A stretch of 64,000 nt of DNA from Clostridiales bacterium (GCA_021203365.1 JAJQBI010000030.1:124001-188000), one strand, 5' to 3'. Positions 34,356 through 43,729 are shown, counted from the stretch's first letter. A program made the numbers and translations. The notes: generated from the sequence alone by a model not told the origin.

Positions 34356-37300
34356 TCAGGATCTTCCGGGCAGCCTTTCATCAATCATATTCATAAGATG
34401 GTCTGTGCAGCCAAGAGGATCCATAAAAACGCCGTCCTCCACCGCAACCAGCTTCGCTCCGGCACAGTCCAGAACCCCGCCGGTCACCTGACCGATCTCC
34501 CCATTGCGGTAGAAATCCAGTCTCTCATTCATTTCTTCGGAAATATCCTCTTCGCTGTCATAGGGGAACTCCGTTTCATATACGTGAGCCAGCTCTGCAG
34601 CCACCTCCCAGTTACAGAAGATCACATCCTCCTCAATGGCCGGTTCCACAGGCTGCATCCTGCGCTCGGTATTCGTGTATGTACCACAGGCCGACGCGTA
34701 TCCGGTTCCCGGCAGAACCACATCCGCCATCTGGGCCGTTTTTGTCATATGCGTATCGCAGACCATAAGAAATACCAGCTGCCTCAGATACTCCGGATCC
34801 GGGTCTTCCCCGAAGACCAGAAGAGCCTTCACACCTTCCATGGCCTCCCCGCCGGCGGTCACGCCAAGATCCGCCAGACCCTGGCTGTTGTTCTTCGCCC
34901 TCAGAAGAAGGATGCCATCTCTGGGACTTCCGATATGGCCGGAGAGAACCGCAATGTCCGCCAGCAGCTTCGCCGCCTCCACAGAGACCACATTCTGCTG
35001 ATAAAGAATCATGGCTTTCTTCGCTCCCGCGTAGAGATCCGCCACCTCTTTCGCCTCCTGGCAGACACAGACGTCCGCTACAGAAGCCTTCAGCTCCTCA
35101 AAGCCCTCCAGACCTTCTCCCTTTCCGGACTCAATCAGTGCCTTCGCAATCTCCTTCAGGAAATCCAGACGATTGTCTGTGGTTACATTCCTGTATACAA
35201 AGTTCATATGCTCCTGCTCATACCCTTCAGGATTTATAAGGATCACCTTCGCACCGTTGGCCGCCGCCTGCTTCAGCTTTACGCGGATGACCTCATTCTC
35301 CTGGGCCACAAAGCCCGCGCACAGAATCACCTCCGTAGAAAGCAGCTCATCGATGGTGTTGGGGGAGGCGTCCACGCCGATCACACTGGCCGCGCCGTTT
35401 TCCCGGCTGTTAAAGCAAAGTGTCCCTGCGCCGATGGAATCTGCAAAACGCTTAATCACATAAGCCTCTTCGTTTGTGTAACGGTCCGAGATGGAAACCG
35501 CCACCGCCTCACGGCCATATTTCAGCGCCAGAGCCTGGGCCTTTTTCGCTGTGAGAACAAAGGCCTCATGGTAATCCGTCTCCTCCAGTTCTCCGTTTCT
35601 TCTCACAAGAGGAGCCAGCAGCTTTCCTTCCATCACCGAACAGTCAAAGCCAAATTTTCCTCTGCCGCAGAGAAGACCCGCATTCACTTTTCCTTCCCTG
35701 TCCGGCCGGGATTTGATCAGCATATCGCCGCAGGTCTCCAGATGGGTGGAGCATCCAACGGAGCAGTAGGCACAGGTAGTATCGGTATCCTGCGTATCCA
35801 GGGGAACCGATTTTTCGATGGTAAGACGCTCCTGCAGGGCTCCGGTGGGGCACACGCTTACACACTGACCGCAGGAAATACAGCCGCTCTCGGCAAGGGG
35901 GAGCTCCAGGGCCGGTTTTACAACGGTATCAAACCCCCGGTTCACAAGCCCTAAGGCTCCCACGCCCATCACCTCATCGCAGACACGGGTACACAGACCG
36001 CAGAGAATACACTTGTTGGGATCCCGCAGAATAAAAGGATGGGAATCCTCATACTCTGTCTCATTGATCTCCCCTTCAAAACGTTCCGGCTTTACGCCGT
36101 ACATATTCGCATAGGAAATCAGCTTACACTCAAAGTAGTCCTTACAGCCGCATTCCAGGCAGCGATGGGCTTCCTCCACCGCCTGTTCCTCATCGTAGCC
36201 AAATACAATCTCGGAGAAATTGTCTCTTCGCTCCGGCGCGGCCAGCTGATCCATGGCGGGACGGCACATTCTCTCCCGGTCCTCAAAGGTTCTCTCTGTG
36301 ACATCCTTCCGGGTCACATAATAACCGGGCTCATATTTAATACTCTCCCCACGGAGATAGGCATCCACAACCAGGCTGCCTTTTTTGGCATCACCGATGG
36401 ATTCCACCGCAATGGAAATCTTGTCATTGCCGCAGTCGCCGCCGGCAAAAACACCGGGAACCGAGGTCATAAAGGTATCCCTGTCATAGACAATGCCGCC
36501 CTTCCTCGTCAGCTCCACGCCGTCAATTCCCCCGGCGTCCACCTTCTGGCCGATGGCCAGAATCACATTGTCCACATCGATGGTCTTCGTCTCCCCTTCC
36601 ACAGGAACGGGGGCCCGTCTGCCGGAAGCGTCCGGCTCTCCCAGCCGCATGACCTGGAGAACCATCTGTACACAGTGTCCGTTTTCATCGGAAATAATTT
36701 CCAGAGGATTGGTCAGATTCAGAAAAATAACTCCCTCTTCCTCCGCCTCCTCGATCTCGATCCTGTCCGCGGGCATTTCATCCTTTGTACGGCGGTAAAT
36801 ATTATAAACATTTTCCGCTCCCAGACGCACCGCACTGCGGCAGGCATCCATGGCGGTGTTGCCGCCTCCTACGACGGCAACGTTTTTCCCAAGAGCCGCC
36901 GGTTCATTGCGGACCACGCTCCGCAGGAAATCAATTCCTCCAAGAACGCCCTTTGCGCCCTCTCCTTTGCAGCGCACGCCGGTGGAAACCCAGGCGCCGA
37001 TTCCCACACACACCGCGTCATAATCTCTGTGAATGGCCTCAAAGGAGATATCCTTCCCGATCCTGGTACCGGTAATCAGGGTCACGCCCATTTTCTCCAG
37101 AATGGCGATTTCCTCATCCAGAACCTCCTTGGGAAGACGGTATTCCGGGATCCCATAGCGAAGCATTCCTCCCAGCTTTGGCATGGCCTCATAGATGGTA
37201 ACACTGTGACCCATCTGACGGAGAAAATAAGCCATGGAGATTCCATAGGGTCCTCCGCCGATCACCGCCACATTTTTTCCTGTATCCGCCTCACATTCAG

Positions 37301-37856
37301 GAACAAAGGGATCCTCCCCGAATTCATCTGTATCCGCGGCAAAGCGCTTCAGATTTGCTATGGCCACAGGCTCCTCCACCAGTCCCCGGCGGCAGGCCGT
37401 CTCACAGGGATGAGGGCAGACACGCCCGATGGACCCGGGGAGGGGAATATTCTCCCGGATCAGCCGGATGGCCTCCTCAAACTGGCCGTTAGCAATCAGG
37501 CCCACATATCCCTGACAGTCCGTCTGCGCGGGACATGCCAGCATACAGGGCGGGCGGCAGTCCCCCTTATGATTGGAAAGCAGAAGCTCCAGGTTTGTCT
37601 TTCTGGATTCCAGCACACGCTCTGTATGGGTGCGGATAATCATATTGGGAGAAATCGTCGTCGCGCAGGCCTTCCAGAGCTTCGGGCTGCCCTCCAGCTC
37701 CACCACGCACAGGCCGCAGGCGCCGTAGATTTCCGTTCTCTCATCGTAACACAGGGTGGGAATAAAGATCTCATTCTCCCTCGCCACCTCAAGAATGGTC
37801 TGTCCCGGAAGCCCGGAGACTTCCTTTCCGTCAATATTTAATCTGTATTTTTCCAA
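34356..37856 (-). CDS. NuoG-like/GltD fusion subunit, StnC-like
   Basis: 1166 residues, TTG start after AGGAGGTGCGACA. In order: a 2Fe-2S NuoG-type ferredoxin (LCYDER...GACGLCVVELEG); a Cys-rich GltD lead (CRPPCMLACPAQTDC); an FAD/NAD(P)-binding GltD/NfnB domain (VAVIGGGPYGISMAYFLRQMGH; VVGGGNTAMDACRSA); two 4Fe-4S clusters (CILCGLCTRVC; CISCGQCVSVCPTGAL); and a molybdopterin-oxidoreductase-like part beginning CAYCSVGC. The Sec/Cys active-site segment of formate dehydrogenase is absent, so that part is structural as in NuoG. With the NuoF and NuoE partners this resembles StnC of the Sporomusa-type electron-bifurcating NADH:ferredoxin:NADP transhydrogenase. Confidence 0.8.
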   Translation of the reverse strand: MEKYRLNIDGKEVSGLPGQTILEVARENEIFIPTLCYDERTEIYGACGLCVVELEGSPKLWKACATTISPNMIIRTHTERVLESRKTNLELLLSNHKGDCRPPCMLACPAQTDCQGYVGLIANGQFEEAIRLIRENIPLPGSIGRVCPHPCETACRRGLVEEPVAIANLKRFAADTDEFGEDPFVPECEADTGKNVAVIGGGPYGISMAYFLRQMGHSVTIYEAMPKLGGMLRYGIPEYRLPKEVLDEEIAILEKMGVTLITGTRIGKDISFEAIHRDYDAVCVGIGAWVSTGVRCKGEGAKGVLGGIDFLRSVVRNEPAALGKNVAVVGGGNTAMDACRSAVRLGAENVYNIYRRTKDEMPADRIEIEEAEEEGVIFLNLTNPLEIISDENGHCVQMVLQVMRLGEPDASGRRAPVPVEGETKTIDVDNVILAIGQKVDAGGIDGVELTRKGGIVYDRDTFMTSVPGVFAGGDCGNDKISIAVESIGDAKKGSLVVDAYLRGESIKYEPGYYVTRKDVTERTFEDRERMCRPAMDQLAAPERRDNFSEIVFGYDEEQAVEEAHRCLECGCKDYFECKLISYANMYGVKPERFEGEINETEYEDSHPFILRDPNKCILCGLCTRVCDEVMGVGALGLVNRGFDTVVKPALELPLAESGCISCGQCVSVCPTGALQERLTIEKSVPLDTQDTDTTCAYCSVGCSTHLETCGDMLIKSRPDREGKVNAGLLCGRGKFGFDCSVMEGKLLAPLVRRNGELEETDYHEAFVLTAKKAQALALKYGREAVAVSISDRYTNEEAYVIKRFADSIGAGTLCFNSRENGAASVIGVDASPNTIDELLSTEVILCAGFVAQENEVIRVKLKQAAANGAKVILINPEGYEQEHMNFVYRNVTTDNRLDFLKEIAKALIESGKGEGLEGFEELKASVADVCVCQEAKEVADLYAGAKKAMILYQQNVVSVEAAKLLADIAVLSGHIGSPRDGILLLRAKNNSQGLADLGVTAGGEAMEGVKALLVFGEDPDPEYLRQLVFLMVCDTHMTKTAQMADVVLPGTGYASACGTYTNTERRMQPVEPAIEEDVIFCNWEVAAELAHVYETEFPYDSEEDISEEMNERLDFYRNGEIGQVTGGVLDCAGAKLVAVEDGVFMDPLGCTDHLMNMIDERLPGRS

Positions 37857-37870
37857 TGTCGCACCTCCTA

Positions 37871-39628
37871 TCAGACTCTCTTCACCGCGTCAAATTTGCA
37901 GGCTTCCTCACATCTGCCGCATTTGACACACACAGAGGGATCGATGTGGTGCGCCTTCTTGCGTTCACCGGAAATCGCTCCCACCGGGCATTGTCTCGCA
38001 CAGGCCGTACATCCCCTGCAGTCTTCCTCAGAAATCTCATAATGAATAAGAGCTTTACAGGATTTTGCCGTACAGGTGTGATTATAAATGTGATCCTCAT
38101 ATTCATTGCGGAAATAGCGAAGAGTGGTCAGAACCGGATTGGGTGCCGTCTGACCCAGGCCGCACATCGCGCCGTCCCTGATCTTGTCCGCCAGCTCCTC
38201 CAGAAGTTCAATATCGCCGTCCTTTCCCTCGCCCCGGGTAATCCGCTCCAGAATCTCAAGCATACGCTTGGTTCCGATCCGGCAGTAATTACATTTCCCG
38301 CAGGATTCCTTTCTGGTAAAATCCAGGAAGAAACGGGCCATATCCACCATACAGGTATCCTCGTCCATGACAATCATGCCGCCGGAACCCACGATGGCCC
38401 CGGTTTTATTGATATCCTCATATGTAACCGGAGTATCGATCAGCTCTGCCGGAATACAGCCGCCGGAGGGACCGCCCATCTGCACTGCCTTAAAGCTCCG
38501 GTCATTCTTGATTCCGCCCCCGATGTCGTAAATTACCTCACGCAGCGTCATGCCCATGGGGACCTCCACAAGGCCTCCCTTTTTGATCTTGCCTGCCAGA
38601 GCGAAAACCTTGGAGCCCTTGGACTGATCCGCCCCCCGGTCCGCAAAGGCCTGTCCGCCGTTGCGGATGATCCAGGCCACATTGGCGTAGGTTTCCACGT
38701 TATTGATATTGGTCGGAAGCTTCCAGTAGCCCTTGGCGGCCGGGAAGGGCGGCTTTAGCCTGGGCATCCCCCGCTCCCCTTCCAGAGAAGCGATCAGAGC
38801 GGTCTCTTCCCCGCACACAAAGGCGCCGGCACCGGCTTTGATCCGGATGTCAAAGGAGAAATCCGTCCCGAAAAGATTTTTCCCAAGGTATCCCCTCTCC
38901 CGGGCCTGTTCCATGGCAATCTCCAGACGGGCGATGGCCAGGGGATACTCTGCGCGGCAGTAGATAATCCCCTGTGAGGCGCCGGCCGCATAGCCGCCGA
39001 TGAGCATGCCCTCCAGAACGGAGTGGGGATCTCCCTCCAGCACGGAGTGGTCCATAAATGCCCCCGGATCACCCTCATCCGCGTTACAGACCATATATTT
39101 CTCAGATCCGGGACTGGATTTAATGGCATTCCACTTGAACCAGGTAGGAAAACCGGCCCCGCCCCGGCCCCGAAGGCCGGAAATCCGGATTTCCTCAATT
39201 ACCTCATCCCGGGTCATGGAGGTCACCGCCTTCCTCGCCGCCACATATCCATCCGCGGCAAGATACTCCTCGATTCGCTCCGGATTGATTTTTCCACAGT
39301 TGCGAAGCACGATTCTCTGCTGCCTGGATAAAAATGCCTCATCCTGCTCCTGTATTTTATACTCCTCCACAGGCACGCCGCCGATGAGATGCTCCTCCAC
39401 AATCCTTTCGACCTTGTCCGTGGTACATTTCACATATCTGGCCTCCAGCGCGCCATTGTCACTGTAAACGTCCACAATGGGCTCCAGATAACAGGTTCCG
39501 ATACACCCGGTCTTGTCAATGGCCACTCCCTCCAGCTTCCTCCCGGAAACGATTCTTTCAAACTCATCGGAGGTTTTCCTGGCTCCGGTGGCGATCCCGC
39601 AGCTGCCCTGTCCTACAACAACCTTCAT
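37871..39628 (-). CDS. NuoF-like diaphorase subunit, StnB-like
   Basis: 585 residues. The N-terminal thioredoxin-like 2Fe-2S domain has GQGSCGIATGARKT and CIGTCYLEPIV. The NuoF core (about 130-540) has GLRGRGGAGFPTWFKW for NADH, an SLBB domain, and ESCGKCNYCRIGTKRML for a 4Fe-4S cluster. The C-terminal di-cluster ferredoxin reads CRGCTACARQCPVGAI and CVKCGRCEEACKFDAV. This is the architecture of HydB/NuoF-type subunits in electron-bifurcating complexes. Start after GGAGGGATAAAGG; 14 bases separate it from the next gene. Confidence 0.88.
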   Translation of the reverse strand: MKVVVGQGSCGIATGARKTSDEFERIVSGRKLEGVAIDKTGCIGTCYLEPIVDVYSDNGALEARYVKCTTDKVERIVEEHLIGGVPVEEYKIQEQDEAFLSRQQRIVLRNCGKINPERIEEYLAADGYVAARKAVTSMTRDEVIEEIRISGLRGRGGAGFPTWFKWNAIKSSPGSEKYMVCNADEGDPGAFMDHSVLEGDPHSVLEGMLIGGYAAGASQGIIYCRAEYPLAIARLEIAMEQARERGYLGKNLFGTDFSFDIRIKAGAGAFVCGEETALIASLEGERGMPRLKPPFPAAKGYWKLPTNINNVETYANVAWIIRNGGQAFADRGADQSKGSKVFALAGKIKKGGLVEVPMGMTLREVIYDIGGGIKNDRSFKAVQMGGPSGGCIPAELIDTPVTYEDINKTGAIVGSGGMIVMDEDTCMVDMARFFLDFTRKESCGKCNYCRIGTKRMLEILERITRGEGKDGDIELLEELADKIRDGAMCGLGQTAPNPVLTTLRYFRNEYEDHIYNHTCTAKSCKALIHYEISEEDCRGCTACARQCPVGAISGERKKAHHIDPSVCVKCGRCEEACKFDAVKRV

Positions 39629-39631
39629 CCT

Positions 39632-40153
39632 TTATCCCTCCTGTGCACTCTTTGCTTTGTAATCGTCAAGAATTTTCCTGACGGAGGATTTTGTCAGACT
39701 GCCGAAGGTCTCCTCCCCATCCGTGGTTTTCACCATCATGACAGGCGCCAGAGAACAGCAGCCAAGACAGGCAACATTATTCAGGGTAAACAGACCGTCC
39801 GGCGTGGTTTCTCCGTCATGAATCCCAAGATGTTCACAGACAGCCTCCTCGATCATATCCGCCCCGTTGACATGGCAGGCGGTGCCCTTGCACAGCATAA
39901 TCAGGTATTTTCCTACAGGCTGGAGACGGAACTGGGCATAAAAGGTGGCCACACCGTAAATTTTTGCCGGCATGATGCCGGTTCTCTCTGCTATGTAGTT
40001 GATCGCGTCCAGGGAGATATATCCATAAATATCCTGGGTCTGCTGCAGAATTGTGATCAGACTTCCCTTTACGGCGGCGTACTTCTCCAGTACCGGGGCC
40101 AGTGCAGTAAGGTCTGCCGCGTCCCCGCTTTGGCATCCACATTTATGACTCAT
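39632..40153 (-). CDS. NuoE-like 2Fe-2S subunit, StnA-like
   Basis: 173 residues, the usual NuoE/HydC size. A helical N-terminus (KGSLITILQQTQDIYGYIS) precedes the thioredoxin-like fold with the 2Fe-2S ligands in MLCKGTACHV and NVACLGCCSLAP. It passes electrons between the NuoF-like FMN and other clusters. It is the first gene of the operon, with the start after AGGAGGGACAATCT and the next gene four bases away. Confidence 0.9.
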   Translation of the reverse strand: MSHKCGCQSGDAADLTALAPVLEKYAAVKGSLITILQQTQDIYGYISLDAINYIAERTGIMPAKIYGVATFYAQFRLQPVGKYLIMLCKGTACHVNGADMIEEAVCEHLGIHDGETTPDGLFTLNNVACLGCCSLAPVMMVKTTDGEETFGSLTKSSVRKILDDYKAKSAQEG

Positions 40154-40190
40154 AGATTGTCCCTCCTATTGATAATTTTATAGCAATGTC

Positions 40191-40220
40191 AGTATATCAC
40201 ACAATACAGAGAACCGTCAA
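40191..40220 (-). promoter_or_regulatory. Promoter of the Stn-like operon
   Basis: Minus strand: -35 TTGACG (40215-40220), 18-base spacer, -10 TATACT (40191-40196). I see no Rex-type TTGTTA...TAACAA site nearby, which might have been expected for a redox operon. Confidence 0.7.
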
Positions 40221-40223
40221 ATC

Positions 40224-40254
40224 CCCCGGGCACACTTTAGGAGAATGCCCGGGG
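40224..40254 (-). terminator. Terminator of the tepA-like gene
   Basis: CCCCGGGCA/TGCCCGGGG stem with a 13-base loop, between the tepA-like stop and the Stn promoter. The downstream sequence is ATTTGA, a short T-tract. Confidence 0.6.
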
Positions 40255-40265
40255 CGCCTGAAAAT

Positions 40266-40970
40266 CTAGGATAACTGAGGATTTCTTTTTTCTATCATGG
40301 CGTGGAGCCTTTTCATGGCCTCCCGCACGCCTCCCACCTCATCGATCAGGCCTTCCTCCACCGCCTCCCGGCCCTCCAGCATGGTCCCCACATCCTTCAC
40401 AAGCTGGCTGGTGTCCAGCATCAGTTCTTCCAGGCGTTCCTGGGTAACGCGGGAATGGGCGGCAATAAAATTCGTAATACGATCCTGGATTTTTTCCATG
40501 TTCCGGTAGGTCTGGGCTACACCGATAAAAGTGCCGCTGGACCGCACCGGATGAATCACCATGGTGGCACTTGGAACCACAAAAGAATAGTCCGCGGAGA
40601 CCGCCATGGGAACGCCGATGGAATGGCCGCCTCCCAGAACCAGAGAAACCGTGGGCACACTTAAGGAGGCGATCATCTCCGCAATGGCCAGGCCGGCCTC
40701 CACATCCCCGCCCACGGTATTCAGCAGAATCAGAAGACCGTCCACACCGGCGTCGTCCTCAATCATGGCAAGCTTTGGAAGTACATGCTCATATTTTGTG
40801 GTTTTGCTCTGGGATGGAGCAGACTCATGCCCTTCCACCTCCCCGATAATGGTGAGAAGCTCCACTCTGTGTCTTCCCGGATTGTTCTCCAGCATCACCT
40901 GCCCCATTTCCAGGATCTGTTCATTTCTCTCTTTTTCATTCTCCAGATTTTCTTTTTTCTTCTCAGACAT
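40266..40970 (-). CDS. ClpP/TepA-like serine protease
   Basis: 234 residues. A charged N-terminus precedes the ClpP fold: LLTIIGEVEGH, ILLNTVGGDVEAGLAIAEMI, VLGGGHSIGVPMAVSADYSFVVPSATMVIHPVR. The nucleophile is Ser in GGHSIG and the His is in VIHPVR, with a later Asp (DVGTMLEGREAVEEGLIDEVGG). TepA-type proteins in Firmicutes are non-ClpX-dependent relatives linked to protein export or quality control. It is downstream of the ATP-grasp operon on the same strand, after a hairpin at about 40990-41012, and could be partly co-transcribed with it. Confidence 0.85.
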   Translation of the reverse strand: MSEKKKENLENEKERNEQILEMGQVMLENNPGRHRVELLTIIGEVEGHESAPSQSKTTKYEHVLPKLAMIEDDAGVDGLLILLNTVGGDVEAGLAIAEMIASLSVPTVSLVLGGGHSIGVPMAVSADYSFVVPSATMVIHPVRSSGTFIGVAQTYRNMEKIQDRITNFIAAHSRVTQERLEELMLDTSQLVKDVGTMLEGREAVEEGLIDEVGGVREAMKRLHAMIEKRNPQLS

Positions 40971-41069
40971 AAAACACCTCCAGATTCTGGCGGGAATCCG
41001 GAAATTCCCGCTCTTTTCTGAAGGTATTATGTGTAAATTATGGTTTTTTCATTCAGAAATCCGCTCTGC

Positions 41070-42002
41070 TTACAGGGAAGCCGGGATCAGCTTGAATACC
41101 GCCGTATGTCCGTAGGTCAGAGGCTTGGAATGCATAAAGAAAACAATGCCGTCCTCCGGCGCGTAAATCCGGGATGTAGTCTCCCCGTCCACGGGATTGA
41201 GGATTCTGGCCAGAAGCATTCCCTTCTGAACCTCCTGCTCCACGGTCACTTCCGGCTCAAAAAGCCCCGCGTAGGGTGTCCGGACTGTGATCATTTTCTC
41301 ATCGTCCACCACCTGAGAGTGATAGCCGCCATGGCCGCTGTACCGCACCAGACCCAAAGAGGAGAGGAAGGAAAAAATAGCCTTGACTCCCCGCCCCGCG
41401 CTGATTTTGTCAATATTTTCCGTGTCTGTGGTGTAAAGACTGAAGGCCTGGGTCTCCCAGATCTGCCAGTTATAATTCAGGGTTGTGGTATCATAGGGTC
41501 TGGGATTTCGGAGAACCACATAGGGCATCCCGAATTTCCGGGCCATCTCCGGAACCTCAAAGCCTGTCTTCATCACGCTGATGTAGGGCATGAATTTCCC
41601 GGGCATATAATTGGACGCAAACTGAATGCCATATTTATAATCCTTGATTTTCTCAAAAATTCCTCCGGCGATGCGCTGGGTCGTCTCCCCCTCCACATAT
41701 CCGGGAAACATACGGTTGATATCCGTATTGTCAATGGGCCAGAATCGTTTTTCAATATTCATGGAATAGGGATTCACCGAGGGGATCACAAGGATTTCAA
41801 AACCCGGTTCCAGCATATCCTGCTGCTCCGCGTTCTGAAGGGCGCGCACCAGCCTGGAACAGGCGTAAAGCTGCTGATACTCATTTCCCCGCATATTTCC
41901 TATAATGCATACGGATTTTTCCCCGGTCCCGAAGACATAACCCTGCACCTTAAAACTGTCCCGGTACAGAGACCGGTTTTCATAAATAATCTCTGTTCTC
42001 AT
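41070..42002 (-). CDS. M14/aspartoacylase-like protein lacking zinc ligands
   Basis: 310 residues, paralogous along its length to the upstream gene and overlapping it by four bases (ATGA). Where the partner has the zinc motif H-G-D-E, this one has RGNE (about 38-41), and where the partner has IDIHAS it has GIQFAS (about 128). Both metal-binding histidines are thus replaced, by Arg and Phe. The fold is otherwise kept, including NPYSMNIEKRFWPIDNTDINRMFPG and the C-terminal lipoyl-like domain. Probably a catalytically dead partner of the active paralogue. Confidence 0.75.
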   Translation of the reverse strand: MRTEIIYENRSLYRDSFKVQGYVFGTGEKSVCIIGNMRGNEYQQLYACSRLVRALQNAEQQDMLEPGFEILVIPSVNPYSMNIEKRFWPIDNTDINRMFPGYVEGETTQRIAGGIFEKIKDYKYGIQFASNYMPGKFMPYISVMKTGFEVPEMARKFGMPYVVLRNPRPYDTTTLNYNWQIWETQAFSLYTTDTENIDKISAGRGVKAIFSFLSSLGLVRYSGHGGYHSQVVDDEKMITVRTPYAGLFEPEVTVEQEVQKGMLLARILNPVDGETTSRIYAPEDGIVFFMHSKPLTYGHTAVFKLIPASL

Positions 42003-42940
42003 GCAAGTGCCTCCTCCCTGAGAATCCGCGCGATCAGGGAACCCTCATTCACCACCGGATATTCCCGGATGGTAAACAGGATTCCGTCCTCCGGTGCCTT
42101 CATACGCTCCAGGATGCTGCCCTCCAGGGGATCCACAATCACACCCACCGGGCTTCCCTTTTTCAGCCGGTCGCCATGTCTGGCCTGGCTGATGAAGACT
42201 CCGGCCACCGGGGCGTTGAGAAAAAGCACTGCGTCGTCCCGGTCTGCGATCATCGGCTTGCGGGGCGCGTCCACAGGGCCGCTCCACATGCCCATCTCAT
42301 GCATCACGGAAAAAATTCCCCGGACCATCTGCTGACAGTAGGCCTTGGTGATCCGCATGCCTACCCCCATTTCCACCACAAGAGTGGGGGTGTTTCTGGA
42401 ATTCAGACTGTAAGCCAGGGTGGACTCCAGAACCGTGCTGCTCTGATGCACCCAGATAAAATCCACATTCAGCTTTTCGGCGATGGGCACCAGAGTTTCC
42501 CTGTGCAGCTCATTGATGCGCACCTGGGGCAGCTCTGTCAGAAAAATATTGCTGGCGTGAATGTCAATGCACAGATCGCTCCCTTCCAGGTCCTCAATGA
42601 TTCTCGCCGCCAGATGCTCCGTCATGGAGCCGTTGTCATTTCCGGGAAAAACCCGGTTCATGTCCAGATCAAAGCCTGGAATGCCCCTTGTGATAGAATC
42701 AATTCCCAGCGGATTCATAGCCGGGTAAATATCCACGATCCCGTGAAGAAACTGGGGATTTGCCGCGATCTGACGGTTCAGCTCAAAACACACATACTGT
42801 CCCTCCAGCTCATCTCCGTGAATCCCCGTGACAACACTGAGACGCTTCCGTTCCTCTCCGCTTCCGCCCTCCAGCCGGTTTTTCTTAATCTGAAGATTCT
42901 CCATCACCGGAAGGGGAATCGACGCAATAGTCTGTACCAA
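41999..42940 (-). CDS. Succinylglutamate desuccinylase/aspartoacylase family amidohydrolase
   Basis: 313 residues from a TTG start after GGAGGAAATATAA. Zinc ligands are H41 and E44 in TGIHGDELEG and H128 in CIDIHAS; NPLGIDSITRGIPGFDLDMNRVFPG is the substrate loop of the AstE/AspA branch of M14 carboxypeptidases. These enzymes release N-acyl or C-terminal amino acids from small amides. It follows the transglutaminase gene directly and should act in the same pathway as the ATP-grasp product. Confidence 0.82.
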   Translation of the reverse strand: MVQTIASIPLPVMENLQIKKNRLEGGSGEERKRLSVVTGIHGDELEGQYVCFELNRQIAANPQFLHGIVDIYPAMNPLGIDSITRGIPGFDLDMNRVFPGNDNGSMTEHLAARIIEDLEGSDLCIDIHASNIFLTELPQVRINELHRETLVPIAEKLNVDFIWVHQSSTVLESTLAYSLNSRNTPTLVVEMGVGMRITKAYCQQMVRGIFSVMHEMGMWSGPVDAPRKPMIADRDDAVLFLNAPVAGVFISQARHGDRLKKGSPVGVIVDPLEGSILERMKAPEDGILFTIREYPVVNEGSLIARILREEALA

Positions 42941-43726
42941 TTATATTTCCTCCATTTTCACATGTACATGCTGACTCTGTCCGGCATTTCCGAGGAAAAT
43001 CCCCTTGTTCAGCACACAGTCGTGGGCGTCCCGCCCCACCGCCAGACAGATATACTCCTCGTTGGTCTCCCGGTTGTTGGTGGGATCAAAGCCCTTCCAG
43101 AAGCTGTCCGACAGGACTTCGATCCAGGCGTGGGTCTCTCCCTCCCCGGGAATCACGCCGGCCACATACCGGGCGGTCAGGCCCCCATGCCGGCACAAAG
43201 TCAGAAGGATGTGGGCATAATCCTGACACACGCCCTTTCTCTGGGCAAAGGCCTGCTCCGCGGTTGTGTCAAAAACAGTGCTGCCGCTCTCATAGCGAAA
43301 CACACCAAAAAGAGCTTCCATAAGCTCTCCTGTTCTCTTCCAGGGATCCGGGTCCAGACCGGATTCCATCGTTTCATAAAATTCTGTCAGTTCCGGCCCC
43401 ATGGCCGTCCAGGGCGTTACCGTCCGGTACATTCCCAGACGCCAGGAGGACAGGGGCTCCGGCTCCGGCCTGCACTCCCGGATCACCGTCGCCGACATTT
43501 CCACCACAAACCGGTCATGGGGCAGGGGGCAGCATCCGATGAGCATATGGTTTCCAAAGGAGTCCTTCTCCTTTGTGCTCTCACTGGATGGAAAGACCTT
43601 GCATTTACAGGAATGTACCTTCTGGGAAAAGGAATCCCGGGGAAGGCAGCGCAGGGTGTAATGGTGTCTGACAACCGGAGCCGAAAATTCACTGGAAAGC
43701 TCATAGGTAAGTTTCCAAAGCTTCAA
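42941..43726 (-). CDS. Transglutaminase-like cysteine protease
   Basis: 261 residues, TTG start after GGAGGTATAAGAT. N-terminal beta domain (LTYELSSEFSAPVVRHHYTLRCLPRD), then the transglutaminase core with the triad Cys in RKGVCQDYAH, His in ETHAWIEV and Asp in GFDPTNN. The C-terminus AVGRDAHDCVLNKGIF is typical of the COG1305 group found beside alpha-E and circularly permuted ATP-grasp genes. It probably cleaves or transfers a peptide made by the ATP-grasp enzyme. The triad is intact. Confidence 0.88.
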   Translation of the reverse strand: MKLWKLTYELSSEFSAPVVRHHYTLRCLPRDSFSQKVHSCKCKVFPSSESTKEKDSFGNHMLIGCCPLPHDRFVVEMSATVIRECRPEPEPLSSWRLGMYRTVTPWTAMGPELTEFYETMESGLDPDPWKRTGELMEALFGVFRYESGSTVFDTTAEQAFAQRKGVCQDYAHILLTLCRHGGLTARYVAGVIPGEGETHAWIEVLSDSFWKGFDPTNNRETNEEYICLAVGRDAHDCVLNKGIFLGNAGQSQHVHVKMEEI

Positions 43727-43729
43727 ATC

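Noticed and set aside
36039-37841. 600-residue plus-strand ORF, and a similar one at 34233-35954
   Set aside because: Both are antisense to the clearly coding NuoG/GltD fusion gene and have no recognisable motifs or ribosome site.
34356-37856. Formate dehydrogenase alpha subunit
   Set aside because: The CxxCxxxC cluster motif is shared, but the Sec/Cys active-site segment is absent and a GltD domain is inserted.
40154-40265. Rex redox operator upstream of the Stn-like operon
   Set aside because: No TTGTTA-spacer-TAACAA match was found near the promoter.
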